Assembly (NCBI GenBank): GCA_947561585.1
Contig: CANNZV010001111.1
Span: forward strand, 62,001-126,000
Direction: 5' to 3'
Source: Caprella mutica
Taxonomy: Eukaryota; Arthropoda; Malacostraca; Amphipoda; Caprellidae
Length of the DNA: 64,000 nt
Position numbers and translations under genes: made by a program. The notes below the pieces were generated by a model. It saw nothing but the letters and a program-made list of their open reading frames with translations, was not told the DNA's origin and made no database searches. Of the stretch, positions 21,241-34,453 are shown in pieces (the stretch's first letter is position 1; every line of letters begins with the position of its first letter).

Positions 21241-23165
21241 AGGAAGTAGGGTTAGCGATTGGATTGGATTCACATCCTCGCTTAAATAAATAAACAACTA
21301 TAACATTTTTGAAAATAATTATATTATTTTAGGCATATTAAGAAAGCTTTACAGGAAAAAATCCATCTTGCCTGAGATATACACTGTACTATATCTTTTA
21401 TAGTTCATATAAGTTTCCATACTTAGCGATGTATTGTCTAATAACTCTTCAGTTAGTGTTATTTATTTAATTAGTATTAGTGTTAAATGTTTTTCCAGAA
21501 GAAAATATTTCACGTGGAAGATTTATAGACATTATTCAAGGAATGATCTCAAGAGGGTAATTTAAACGCAAATTGAAAGATATTTTTTTGATTCAGATAA
21601 ATGAACAAAAGAATTCTCTTATCGTTTAGTTTAAATAACCATCTTGAGAAATGATCATTGGTGAGACGATTTCCAGATGGAATAAGTTATTTTTAAACCT
21701 TTAAATGTTTTATTTTATACATAGGTTGATGGTTGTATTATAAGAAAGTAATGCTATATAATCTCAACATAATTGATAGCAATCAGTAAATTTTAATCAC
21801 TTTTAAATTGTGATGCTATAACTATAAAGTATTTGAAACGAAAGTGCATAGAATTGTCTGTTAAAGTACGATCGTATAGAATTTCAAGGCACATATTAAT
21901 TCAATACACCTTCGATAAATTTGAATGAGATATTTCTGACAAATATGACATCGGAAGTCGATATTATTCAACTATGCAAATTTCTCAACATTCTTTATTT
22001 CTATAAAGTACTTCATAGGTTAAAATATTGGAACAGAAGTTCATGCGTAAATGAAGGAAAAGTAACTCTCGAACAATTCTTCAAATGTGCTCGAAATGTT
22101 TCAGTAAAATTGCTATTCACATATGCATGAAAGTGGTGCATTCCTTCAATTTCCAATATTGAATTTTTGAGCTAGTAGCAAATTACTCCGAAGTTCATGA
22201 AGTGATTTTATAGGTTGTGGTATTTATATTGTTGCGTGTAATTAAATTGTGATTAGAAATGTTAGAGGGAAGAATCAGAGCGTAAATTATCTTCCACGTG
22301 AAATCAATCTTTCAAGACGAGGAAAGTTCATCGCGTGAATGTGTTTGTCAATTCAATTTAATAATAAATATTTACTTATGAGCAATTACGACTTTACTGT
22401 TTTGATTTATTTGTCAAAAACTCTGATTCCATATCTGATTATGAAAATTGATGTCTTTAATGATAATATTATCATAAAGTAACTATAAAATGAAAATTAC
22501 TATTTTTAAGATATATAATGATGATGAATGAAAAAGAAAGAAACTTATAAAGAAATTTATTATTGGGGAGTAGATCGCCTCCTGATCTTCTATAGCCCAC
22601 CATAACTCTTTCTCTGGGCAAGATTTACCATATAACTTTCAAAGTTATTCGGCTGTACGTAACAAACTAATCTTGGTTTCTGTGTTAATCTTGTGTGAAA
22701 AGTCATGGAGATATTTACCATTGATTTTTTTGTTAATAACTGAACATCAAAATTATCTGAAGAAAAATTTCAGATAACATTCAAAATTTCATAAGCGAAT
22801 AATACCACAATTTTTATCAAGACTAATGCAATACGTATTGTGTATTCCTATTTTCCCACATTTTAAATCATATTGTGATATTTTTATCATAATTCTATTG
22901 TCAAATTTTCATGAATATTGCTTATATTTGAGACTATAAATTCCTCTCTGGACTTATGAAAGAAAATTGAAGATAGAATTTATTGGTTCTATTTTTCGGT
23001 AAATGGTAGCCATTATTAAAACATTCATAGCTTATTTGGTCAATAAAAAAAGAAATTCGAATCGTCTTGGGGGATTTTGGAGTTACGAGGAAAAGTGAAA
23101 ATCAAGCATCATTTTGCAAGGATTAGGTGAAATTATGTTAATCATATAACTATTACTGTGTAATA
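21241..23165. other. AT-rich non-coding stretch
   Basis: About 1.9 kb with no supported gene. A copy of the dispersed CCCACCATAACT motif lies at 22596-22620. The 69-codon frame at 21921 has no recognisable features. Confidence 0.4.
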
Positions 23166-24061
23166 GTGTATTCTAAAAACTGAGCACTCTTGGTGTATAT
23201 TCTAAGCTCTGAGCACTCAAGATGTATATTCCAAACACATAGCACTTGTGGTGTATATTCTAAACACAGAGCATTCGTGGTGTATATTCCAAACATAGAA
23301 CTTTTGTATTGTTTATTATAAACACAGAGAACTCGGGTTGTAAATTTGAATCACAGAGCACTCGTTGTGTATATTCTGAACATAAAGGAATCATGGTGTA
23401 TATTCCAAACATAGAACAATTATGGTGAACAGAAAACTCATGTTGAATATTCTGAACACAAAACACCCGCGGTCTTTATTTAATATACAGAACACTTGTG
23501 CTGTATAGTCTAAACACAGAGATCTCGTGGTGTTTATTCTAAACACTGAGTACTCGTGCTGTATATTCTAAACACTGAGCACTCGTGCTGTATATTCTAA
23601 ACACTGAGCACTCGTGGTGTAGATTCTAAACACTGAGTACTCGTGGTGTAAATTCCAAAATCTGTGCACTCGTGGTTTATATTCTAAACACTGAGCACTC
23701 TGGTGTATATTTTAAACACTGAGCACTCTGGTGTATATTTTAAACACTGAGCACTCGTGATTCGTGAAATATATTCTAAGCACAGAGCACTCATGGTGTA
23801 TATTCTAAACACTGAGCAATCGTGGTGTATATTCTGAAAATGAGCAATCGTGGTGCATATTCTAAACACTGAGCAATCGTGGTGTATATTCTAAACACTG
23901 AGTACTCTTGGTGTATATTCTAAACACTGAGTACTCTTGGTGTATATTCTAAACACTGAGCACTCGTGGTGTACATTCTAAACACTGAGCAATCGTGTTA
24001 TATTTTCTAAACACAGAGCACTCGTGTTGTATATTCTAAAGACTGTGGACTCGTGGAGGAT
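23166..24061. repeat. 29-bp tandem repeat, about 31 copies
   Basis: The consensus unit is GTGTATATTCTAAACACTGA followed by GCACTCGTG. The central part (about 23530-24010) is most homogeneous. The outer copies are more diverged, as expected from unequal exchange. It is a contiguous satellite with no spacers, so it is not a CRISPR-type array. Short open frames here are repeat artefacts. Confidence 0.95.
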
Positions 24062-25825
24062 ATTGCAATCGTTTACATACCTTTGAGAGAGAAAGGTCGA
24101 GAGTGAAAAAAATACTTTCATGTTTATTGTTTGGATACAAAATATAAAGGTGACTTTCCTTTGTTATATTTCATTACGGTTTCAAATATAAAAGTAAATT
24201 CGATTTACCTTTTCTTGTAAATCAGGAGTTTAATTTATGGCAGGGCTGGAGATAATTTATTGAACTAAAATTTGAAATAGAACTATAAAATTTAAAGTTA
24301 GATCTGTAAAACCCTAGATTAAAAATTAAAAACCTTCAATTAATACTATAAAACCTACAATTCGAACTTTATAGCTGAAACTTTGTACTTCAAAATTATA
24401 TTTTGAACTTCAATACTTGAAAATTTCAATTTCAATTTCAAACATCATGATTTGAAATTACAATTTCGAACTAATTGATATATAAAATTATTGGAGTTGT
24501 TCAATTGTAAGAATTTATTTTAGGTATACATTTTTCAATTGAAAGTTGTTAAATATATATTTACCAATAGTGTAGTAGATTTTGAATATTAAATCGTGAA
24601 AAAAACTATTAAATGTTGGAATGTATTCAACTTCAAAGCAATTCTATGATAATATAGATGAATATATTCTATGATATAAAATATTTTTGCACATTCATTT
24701 CTTCCAGCTAAAATGTAAGGAAATCAGACAGATTGAATTACTGGAATGATGAGTCAGCAAATACTTCCGGCGTACAAAATATGATAAATTGCTCCTCGGC
24801 GGAATATATTGGAGACAATGTATATTGTTTTGTCAAATATCATACTGATATAATATAAGTAAAACCTTATTAGTTTCGAAGCAATATTATCATTTGAAAA
24901 AGTATTTTATTATCAGTTTTTCTGTATTTGTAGCTTTATTTCCTTCGATTTTCAATTCACAATATACACTCTGTTAGACACTTTACTTTTTAGCCAGATT
25001 TGTTACCTTCAAGTCATTGGGTAGTAAATCGAAAAGGTGACACAATTTGGTTCTCTTCTATTTCTCTACAGTTTTTTTTTTCTCGAGAACAACTCATATT
25101 GACTACTTTAACGTCTGCACAGTTAGTCCAGTGTTTTAATAGAAGAATCGTACCAAATTATATTTAATTCATTGAATTGATTAGTAAAATGATGAAGTTG
25201 ACTTTTTATTTGTACATTCAGGATAAAATATAGAAATTTGCGTTAAATGTAGATCTGCAGATGAAAAAAATGTATAAACTTTCTAAGTAGATCATATTTT
25301 GGAAGATGTTAAACAAACAATTTTCCTTTGGGATTCGAACCATATACATTAGTTAAGTTCAAATCAGTCATTCGTTCACATCAATTATTATTATTATTCA
25401 CCTGCTGAAATTTTTTCATCAAAAGACTATAAATTTCTTAGAGATGGTTTTCAATATTATCACTAATATAGCTATAATTAAATTCAAATACCTGTAACAT
25501 CTTATAGCACATCTAAAGCATCAATCAAATTGTAATTATAATACTTTCACAATGCATCATTTTCCGATAGATATAATTATTAAATATTCTTCCTTGATGT
25601 CTCTATTTGTCTATTAAATTCACTATATACTTTAAAAAAGGCAACACGTGTTTATGTGTATGTTTGTATTTTGAAAAATAAATTGGAAATGTCAAACATT
25701 ATCATGAATAATTTAGAGAGGGGTTAAAGAGGGAATATTCCTGAGGGAAAATAATATTTTAGCGCTGACATTGTATGAATTGTTTTTGTAACAAGAGTAT
25801 AATATAGGGTTCGTTAATGTGTGAC
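24062..25825. other. Non-coding stretch with low-complexity AT
   Basis: 24240-24490 contains degenerate TTGAAATTAAAA-like repetition. A perfect tRNA-type B box on the minus strand (GGTTCGAATCC, 25330-25340) sits in sequence that could be an old SINE, but no cloverleaf can be drawn. No gene seen. Confidence 0.35.
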
Positions 25826-25998
25826 CTACGGCAAGTTATGAGTCATCTGTCGGTTTCACATTTCAATTGGTTCATACCCATGAACCCTGTAGGTATCATG
25901 GGTATCAATTGAAATTTAAGTTGGGTAAAAAATATTATATTATTTTTCTCATATAACAGAAAAAGTGAAACTGACAGATAATTCGTAACTTACTCTAG
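25826..25998. mobile_element. Foldback element / small MITE, 173 bp, nested inverted repeats
   Basis: The outer arms pair imperfectly over about 36 bp. The left arm contains AAGTTATGAGTCATCTGTC and GGTTTCAC, and the complement of the right arm contains AAGTTACGAATTATCTGTC and AGTTTCAC. Inside, a second inverted repeat pairs TTTCAATTGGTTCATACCCA (25861-25880) with TCATGGGTATCAATTGAAA (25896-25914). The left half can fold into its own hairpin. No ORF is present and the target duplication is unclear. Confidence 0.6.
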
Positions 25999-27262
25999 GG
26001 AATCGATACCAATGATTTTGAAAAATGGGAAATGGTTGGTGTTAGCATGGCAGGAGCTTCGATCACAAAATCAGCTGAGCCTATGGGTTTTGAACTCATG
26101 ATGTAGCTACACGTAATATTTTGATATTCCATGTTTTGAAAGCACATATCGAATTATAGGAGTTTTCATTAAAATTTCAAGAATCATTAATAATTTGAGC
26201 TGTTGCGTATTGATAGGCAACAGTGAATCAACAACCAAATAAGCAAGTAAACACTGTGACAATTCATTCTAGTTAACTTAATCTCATTGATTCTAATTGC
26301 TTAATTGTTTCAGGTATGCCAGGAATCACACAATTCCCATTCCAAGGATTACTGATTGATCCGAATTACTCGAATTAACCTGTATTGAATCTCTCTATAA
26401 TTCAAATCGAAATCGAAATTAAATAAATGTTACATTCTTAGAGGTCCACTCGAGATTTTTAGTTTTACATCTTATCATATTCAACTATAAATCACTGCAA
26501 TATCAATTTTGTATTTTTATATTTATATCTAAGAAGTTTTATTTAGTTATATAATCTGAAAATCTACTATTTTACTTCTGCTTGCTAATTTTATATAATT
26601 TCTATCTAACATAGCTCTCTTAATCTGAGTATCCATAATTAACTGGCTAGAAAATAAAATATTATTATTGCAAAAGAATAAATAATTTGACACAGGGTCT
26701 ATTATTCTACAGATAGAGAGAGAATGATTGTTGGAATACTGAATATCACGGTATCATCTTTTTATCGAAAACCCCACAATAACTTCCTCTCTTTAATTAC
26801 ATTCATTTATTTTCATACATGTCGATTCTTCGCATCGAATTAATGAATGTAATGAGAGATGCAGAGACACGTATAACAAGACTGTGTTCTCTTCTTTGAG
26901 ATCTCAGTCACGTTCTGTTGTACAATGGCAGCCTTCTGTTGAATCTCCAGCAAACAACACAAACTGATGGGAATCTTCCAGAAAGCAACTCAGACCATTT
27001 GTTTTTCATTCACTTGAAACTGTTAGAAAATCCTCTGAATATTGAGTGAAGTCTAATATGCCATATCACCGAGTGGGAAAAAATGGTCTCTCGTGAGTTA
27101 ATGCATAAACTTTAACATGGTAAGTTAACTGGCAAGAAGGATTTATTCCTGGTAGTGGCATATTGACTAAATATTTGAGGAATATTCCAACAATACATTA
27201 AGTACCTTTTATAATCATAGAAGGGAAAGGTGACATTATTCACCATTTAACCTCACAAAAGT
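25999..27262. other. Non-coding stretch
   Basis: AT-rich. The only structure seen is an inverted repeat, ATTACATTCATT (26796-26807) against AATGAATGTAAT (26842-26853), with a smaller TCGAT/ATCGA stem in the loop. A CCCCACAATAACTTCCTCTC motif at about 26772-26791 belongs to the dispersed family. Confidence 0.4.
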
Positions 27263-27591
27263 ATATATCACCCTAATTACACATTTCTCCTTAACTACAT
27301 ATTACTACTTAACTACAAAATACTCATTAACTACATATTGCTTCCTAACTACATATTACTCACTAACAACACATTACTCTCTAATGATATATTGTTCCCT
27401 TAGTACATATTACTCATTAACTACATATTACTTTCTAGCTACATAATACTCCCTAACTTTATATCACTCTTTAACTACATATAACGTCCTAACTTCATAG
27501 TACTGCCTAACTACATATTACTCCCTAACTACATATTACTCCCTAACTACATCTTACTCCCTAACTGCATAATTATTACTCCCTAAATTCT
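27263..27591. repeat. 18-bp tandem repeat, about 18 copies
   Basis: The consensus is CCCTAACTACATATTACT. It is most regular at 27480-27560 and degenerate at the ends. Non-coding. Confidence 0.85.
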
Positions 27592-27756
27592 CTCAATTCT
27601 CAATAGGACATTTATCACCAACTCGCCATCGATCTACATGGAAAGCAAAGAAGCAGACATAAATCCCTGATAATTTGACAGTTAGGTGACATCTAATGGC
27701 TGCATATGGGAAATATTCGCCAATAACAATCTGTGAAACAACACCACACTGAGATA

Positions 27757-27862
27757 TTATACCTGGAAGATAGGTACAATTTGGAGGGGAAGCTGGCAAA
27801 TGAAAGATGTTATACCTGAAAGATAGGCACAAATTGAAGGGAAAGCTGGCAAATGAAAGCGT
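27757..27862. repeat. 53-bp tandem duplication
   Basis: Two copies start at 27757 and 27810, each TTATACCTGRAAGATAGG followed by GGGAAGCTGGCAAATGAAAG. About seven differences separate them. Confidence 0.8.
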
Positions 27863-27910
27863 GTAGTGGAGGAAAAAGTAAAGTTAGAATTAGTTATGGG
27901 TTTATGAACT

Positions 27911-28058
27911 ATACGGGCTATAGGCCATTTTTGCATCGGGAGCAGTCGGCGGTCAACCTCGCTCGGCACCAGAGGGGCTGTGGTGGTCGGGAGCCGGAGG
28001 AGGGACTGCGCCCCTGATGTGGTGCCCAGTCATGAAGAAGAAAGAAGAAGAAGAAGAA
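27911..28058 (+). mobile_element. SINE-like or LINE 3' fragment with (GAA)n tail
   Basis: A sharply GC-rich 120-bp island in AT-rich DNA (GGAGCAGTCGGCGGTC, GGTCGGGAGCCGGAGGAGGG, GATGTGGTGCCCAGTCATGA) runs directly into a GAA/GAAA repeat at 28033-28058. A short GC-rich body with a simple-repeat tail is typical of a retroposed 3' end. No RNA polymerase III box is clear, so I cannot say SINE or truncated LINE. Confidence 0.5.
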
Positions 28059-30177
28059 TTTAAAAAAATTCATTTCACAAAATAATCTGAATACAATTAT
28101 ATAATTCTTTTGCGTTTAAAATGTATAGAAAATAACTCACAGTTTGTTATTTAATCTGATCATTGTTAAATCAATGGCATAAACCATTAATCTTAACAGT
28201 TAATATTGACGAAAATTTAATCACGTTGCGGGGCTTTTGACTGAATATCAATCTACATTGTGATTTCAACTTTTTCTGTGGCAGTCTCATTTTGGACCAC
28301 ATTTCAGTAGGTGAACATTATCTCCCAATTAGGTGTGAGTGTTTGTCATTCGACAGAGGCGTGGGATTTGATTGTGAAACCTAATTAGTTTTCAAAGGGA
28401 CGTATGGCGTTGAAATCAGAGTTGGAATAACGTTCATGTAAAGCGAAAAAAGGTCGATGAAATAATTCACTTTGACTATGATGTCTTGTTGAATTTGCTA
28501 AATGTTGATCAATTATGGTCTCTCAAATTTAAATTACGGATATGCAATTTTTGATAGTTATAATGAAGATTCCAACACCAATTACATCTCCAACCCTATA
28601 AAGACGCTGCTAAATAATTCAACAGTAATCAAATAATAATATAATATCATTGAGTTGGAATATTTTAGTCTACCTGACTAAAAATTCTGACATTTTGTAA
28701 AATCCTATTAAATATGATCGACAATAATTACAGACGATCTGATGATTACAATTTTTCAAAAAGGGAAATTTAACTCAGTATATGAATTGAGTATACAATA
28801 CATATAATTGTGTCTACATTATACATACATATATATGTTCCTACGCTTGTTGTTGATTTTTAATGATAGGATACAGAACAATTTCCGTTCTCTTCTCCGT
28901 TCGATGATGGTCGAATGAATGAAGTATTTTGCAGAGCCCCATCCATCTCTACAAGCATCATTTAACCATCAAATTCAGGATATCTGTTCCGGATTTATCA
29001 ATCATCAGAAATAAGTGGAAAACAATTTAATCTCATAAGCATCAAAATAATGGATAGTTAAAATGTTATTGTTCATCTGCTTCGATTGAAAAACATTTTG
29101 AATTGATGGATTTCAGTTTGGTTAAAAAAATTTAGGGGATGAAATACACTGTTTTTTAGAATATAAGGTAAACTTGGTCTCTACCATCGGTACTTCCGAG
29201 TACCTTGTTTGAAATTAATTATTATTCAAGTGTAAAAAGGTACAAGGGTGAAATTTACTGGTCACCATATATACTATTCTATTTTCTGACACATTTTTTT
29301 AGTTCAAATACAGAAAGGGAAAACTCTGACGGTGCCATAGAATAATTGGTGTATTCCCCACTTAATCTTCTTTGGCGCCACCATAATTTTCTCTACAGGT
29401 AAGTACTTCGTCTGTCTCCTCCAATGGAATGTAACTATTATGCAAAAGTAAAACAGATTTGCATATCAAGTACCGTAGAGAGCGCAAATGGTCTTCCAAA
29501 TGTCTGAAATTCAGAATAAACACCTCATTATGTGTGAGAAATAACATTAAAATGGTACGTCTGAGTAGGAGTATTTTTTTTACATTTGTTAACCTTCTTT
29601 TGTTATAAAATGAAAATGAAGTTCTTTGGTCTTTGTAATCTCTTTATACTTCTCACCAGAGTTTACACTGAATTCTACAATCTACATCCCTAAATCATTT
29701 ATTTTATTTACACATCAAATAATAAATCGAAAGTGCAAGCGCAAAAAGTTAAATTTTATTGATTGAATAGGTAAATGCAATCAAATATCGAATTGATGTA
29801 ACGACACAATCTTCAGAATTGGAGATATAATTTGAACGGAGATTCAATTTCTTCGTTCGAAATCTCATCAATCGGAAGGTTGGACGAGTAATTTCAACTC
29901 TCGATTCACTCACAATAGCTTACAATTTTATTTAGTTCATATCTCCTAGTTCCAATATTTGATTTATTACTGCTCAACAGGATAGCAATATCGCATTCTT
30001 TTGGATCATATGGATCCAATTCATTCGAATTGATGTTTTAATAAATAAATTTAACCTCTTTCAGCTCCACCATAACCTCCTGGAATTTTGTTCTCATCTT
30101 TCCCTGAATATTTTACGCAGGCACTTTTTTATACTCCCAGCACTTGAAAAGTGTTTTTAATATATAGGTTATGGTAT
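28059..30177. other. Non-coding stretch
   Basis: About 2.1 kb with no supported gene. Copies of the short dispersed CCACCATAA motif lie at 29379-29396 and 30067-30080. Confidence 0.4.
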
Positions 30178-30180
30178 TCG

Positions 30181-30400
30181 CTCGGTACCACAGTAAATTG
30201 AGCCTTCGCCTCACGTTAGTGAGGTTGTACGTTTGGGTCTTGCACTGACCAGTGGAATTTATGCCCTTTGTGAACGAGTGGTTACTGGCCATGTTTGAGT
30301 CACCTGGCTGGGAATAGGTTAAGGCCGGGATTTAGTACATGTGGGCCTACTTGGTGGACTGAGTGCTGTCTATTGGTGGACCGAGTGCTTTGTAGGTTAT
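30181..30400 (+). mobile_element. Possible tRNA-derived SINE
   Basis: A GC-richer 220-bp segment. The head (TTGAGCCTTCGCCTCACG, TTAGTGAGG and GTTTGGGTCTTGCACTG at about 30197-30246) has the spacing of a decayed tRNA A box and B box (compare GGTTCGAATCC). The body contains a partly duplicated GGTGGACYGAGTGCT at about 30352 and 30375. I see no poly(A) or clean tail. Not a functional tRNA. Confidence 0.35.
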
Positions 30401-33400
30401 GGTAGAATAGTTAGAAATTTTCGAAGGTACAATGAGTTCACGAAAATTGTAAAAAAACCTCTCTCCGATTAATATGTACGTGTGTCCTGTAAGGTGACAG
30501 GTATATTCCATCTCGTTATAATACACCGGTTAGATTCACTCCAATAAGTTTTGATGTACAGTGCTAGCTAGTGTTATGCTTTAAAACTACGAGGTCTTAG
30601 ATTTTTGCGTTAATTAGTGTTGTAGGCTTCATTTTCACTTTTCCATCCAAGAGTGCAGTTTTTCGTAATATTTTTGGTATAAGTGATTGCATTCCCGGAG
30701 TAAATTAAGATTCCACGAACTTGTTACAATTACACAATACACATGCCTTCCATACGATTTGGTGATTACTCTTAATAACCATATTTCCATATAAAAAAAC
30801 ATGTAATACATATGGTATCCATTTTCAAAAAAATATACATAGAATCTATATTTGAAATGAGTAAGTACCATGATGGTTATGCTTGCAGAGTTCGTATTCT
30901 GAGGACTGAAATGACTGTTTGCTATGATTGTAAATTGTGTTTTTTTACATAATTTTCTGTTACATTGTATAAATACGATTATTGAACTATTGAATAATGA
31001 TTATTTAATTATGACATTCATATCATGTCTTGTAATTAAACTAAATCTAGGAAAATTCATTAACTACATACTTTAAATATTTTATTCAAACATTTATCAG
31101 CATCTCTGACGGAATGAATTGAAGCCAATTGAATGGTTCTAAATCAGCACTATATAGTATTCTATACCATTTCATTTCGTTTCGTTTATGATATTATTAG
31201 GATATATGATTTTATCTGCTTATTGTCACGACACTACTCTTTACTAATTCATTAATAACTAAATATTCAATTTAATTATACCTTAATTCAAAAATACCTA
31301 TGTTCTTCTCTTCTGTTGAATCTGAAATATAAAATATAATACATAACCAATAATCTATCTTAACTCCGTCAATTTACATTAAATTTCATTTTGTTTGACA
31401 GCGTACACTCTACAGAGTCAATTTATTTTTAATTCTAATGCAAGATTCCTGTTAATAGGAGTCTTTTGCTAGCGATGTAATATATTTTATTCCCTCTGGA
31501 CCAAACTAAATAATGCTATCATCAATGCCTCTATGATAATGCAGTCTGCCAGGGGGAACTTTTACAACTATTAATATGTTATTATTTATTGATTGAGCTT
31601 TTTTGTTACGGTGACAACAATATATTTATATTTATAAATTGATCGAATAATCTATATATTTTTGTATATATAACATTGGAAAAGTATCCCACAAAACAAT
31701 ACGAAAATATCCCTCAAAAAAGTTAAAAGAATATCACTTGAAACATTAGGAAAAACCTCATCACCCATTCAAAAAATCTTACAAAACATCATGAAAATAC
31801 CCCCAAGTCTCAAATTAATCTGGTGATGGCTGAGAGTGCGACACAGTTCCAATGAAGAGATTAAAGAGGATCACACTATTGAGACTCTCCAAAGATATTG
31901 CAGATGAATTTATAACGTGAAATTAGCAACAGTTGATTTCTTCTTGATCTTCACAGTTCTCGGAATGTCGGTGTTAACAAAGCTCATGATACATTAATGA
32001 TAAATTTCCAAATGTCAAATTGGTTTACGTCCTGTATTAACACTCACTATTCGAGTACTGCGATGTTCTTCTATAATCATTCACTGTTTTAAGTACTCTG
32101 CAAAGTCAGTAAAATAAACATAATAATTAGGAACTCAATGTAAAATTAACAACTCCTCGTGTTTATGTTCTGATAAACTTACCAGTAGAACTATTCACAT
32201 TCGAAATTTTAACCAAAGAAGGTTTTATTCTATTCAGGCATCTTATTATACCCTGCATCTTATTATACCTGGCATCTTATTTTCTGTTGAAGGTAAATTT
32301 TATTTTCTCGAAAAAATAAAATAGAACTACATATATGTTGGTTTAATTATCTAGACAAGAATAGGATGATTCGCAGCTTTATGACAGGCCTGATGACTTG
32401 TTTCTCACTAGGAGAAGTGGCTATAGTTTGAGGAGGGAATGTTTTGGAACTTCCATGGCCCTTTTCACCAAATGGCATTTTGGAGTTTCAACAAATGGTC
32501 TTAAATTTAAAGTAAAACTATATTTGGTTCTATAAAACATATTACTTTTTAATTTTGCTATAAAGAAATAGGAGGAATAAAATACCCATTATAACAGAGT
32601 GTGATTTGATAAAATTATTTAATTAAAGGATTTTTTCACTATTCTCTAACCAATGAAATCTGTAACCAATAAAAATTATTTTTCTTAAATATCGACATAC
32701 TTTAGTTCTAGTAATACTGAATGATTTTATTTAGCATGAAATTTATTAAAATACATTATTTCAACGATATGAATGAGTTCAATGGACGAATGTCTGATTA
32801 TGATACGCATTCAAGTCGCCAATTTATATTTCTAGATCACACGGTAGTTTACGGAATGAAATGATAATCCCATGAATTGGATATTGAATTTAAATCTAAA
32901 CCTAAAGTGAGTTATTCTGCACTGTCAGGTAATCCCTTTGCCTAAGGTGTCTCTTAATTCACTAATTCACTAGTGCAAATACATCTATTGTTGTTAGGTT
33001 TAATTGAGCAAACAGCCATCCATTCACTTCACACGATTGTTTGTTTGTTGCAAAGCGTATAGACGCACCTCAATGGTGACTATTGATGGGAATTTACTCC
33101 ATCACACTCTACCATATGGAGATACAAATACTATGTTTATATAAGCCATTATTTGATTATATCTTACTTTATTGTAAGTAATCAATTTGTATTCTGGGAC
33201 TGGTAATACTCTATTTGATCAAATACTGACTACTGTTATAAGGATTAGGAAGAGAAGCTATTTCCACTGACAACTATCGTTTTCAATTTCAATTGAATTA
33301 CTAAGAATTCAGAAATTGGATAATAATTATTTATACATTATAAATAATTGCATAAAAGATTACTTCTTAAAACTTCCAACTAATCGATTCCTAATTTTAT

Positions 33401-33424
33401 AAGAATCGTTCACAATATTTCGTA
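30401..33424. other. AT-rich non-coding stretch
   Basis: About 3 kb with no supported gene, RNA or element. The short minus-strand frame at 30635-30871 shows no recognisable features. Confidence 0.4.
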
Positions 33425-33522
33425 AATGGTATTGGTAGAATGATATTGCGTGAATAATATTGTGAAAATATTATTGTGAAAATGATATTGCGTAAATGAT
33501 ATTACGAAAATGATGTCATATC
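33425..33522. repeat. 14-bp tandem repeat, 7 copies
   Basis: Units typified by AATGATATTGCGTG start every 14 bases from 33425, with some CpG-bearing and some TpG-bearing copies. Confidence 0.75.
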
Positions 33523-34078
33523 AATTATCTCCCAATAATAGAATAATATTCGTATTACATCATCAACTTATATGGATTCTATTTCTATACAAAATGAGAT
33601 CTTAGTCATTGGAATTAAATAATTGGTTTTTCAATAATGTGAAATGAATGATGGATTCCACCCATTGACTGTATCAGAAATTATTTATTAGCTTATGAGA
33701 ATTTAACGCATTGCCCAGAGAAAATGTTGTGGTTGGGGTTGGCACCTCTGAGGTTAGAAATTGTTCAGTTATTAATACTACGAATGTAGTCTCATAAATA
33801 TTCTTCCTCTCGGATAATTATTTTAGGATTAAAATAGAGATTGATAAATAAGAGTAACTTTTAACAAAATTCAGGTCATTACATCTATAAAATAAACAAA
33901 CTACATTACAGCCATCTATGTTCTTATTTTCAAAGTTCTCATTATTTGAAATGTAAATAAATTCAATTCATAATTAATTAAAGAGTACTCTGCCTAACAG
34001 GGGTGGAACATTAACTGTTTAATCTCTGCCCCTAATTTGATCTTACTCCTGGCCAACTAATCAGAGAAGAGTTATAAT
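33523..34078. other. Non-coding stretch
   Basis: AT-rich. A diverged minus-strand copy of the dispersed CCACCATAAC-type motif is at about 33716-33745. Nothing else recognised. Confidence 0.35.
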
Positions 34079-34082
34079 TTAA

Positions 34083-34449
34083 CCCTATCGACGCTGAATT
34101 TTTTTGCCGAATTGAGGAACATTTTAATAGATTTTTCGGAAGATTTCAGTACTAATGGATGAACTTATATCGTCGGCAAATACGTTTATTCCATTTTGTG
34201 TATATTTGATGTGGAGCATATTTGAGCCCTAAGTAACCTGTGTTCCTTGAAAATGGGATATATATTATACATTATAGTTATACTACCCACTAGTAAAATA
34301 AAACAACGAAACAAATTGATATAAATGCCTCTAAATGACAATTTTTTCTTCAATCAGGGTAAAAAGTCGACACATAGATTTTAAAATCTTACCTATTTCT
34401 ATATCGGAGTAAAATTTGGGAAAAATGTAACCAAACTGCGTCGAAAGGG
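34083..34449. mobile_element. piggyBac-like TTAA MITE, family C, 367 bp
   Basis: Flanked by TTAA at 34079-34082 and 34450-34453. The left end CCCTATCGACGC and the right end GCGTCGAAAGGG form a 12-bp terminal inverted repeat with two mismatches. The interior is AT-rich and non-coding. The CCC termini and TTAA duplication match the piggyBac superfamily. Confidence 0.82.
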
Positions 34450-34453
34450 TTAA

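Noticed and set aside
23166..24061. CRISPR-like regularly spaced repeat
   Set aside because: Units are contiguous with no unique spacers and the context is eukaryotic. It is a satellite.
25300..25400. tRNA on the minus strand with a perfect GGTTCGAATCC
   Set aside because: Flanking sequence cannot form the acceptor or anticodon stems. The B box alone is insufficient.
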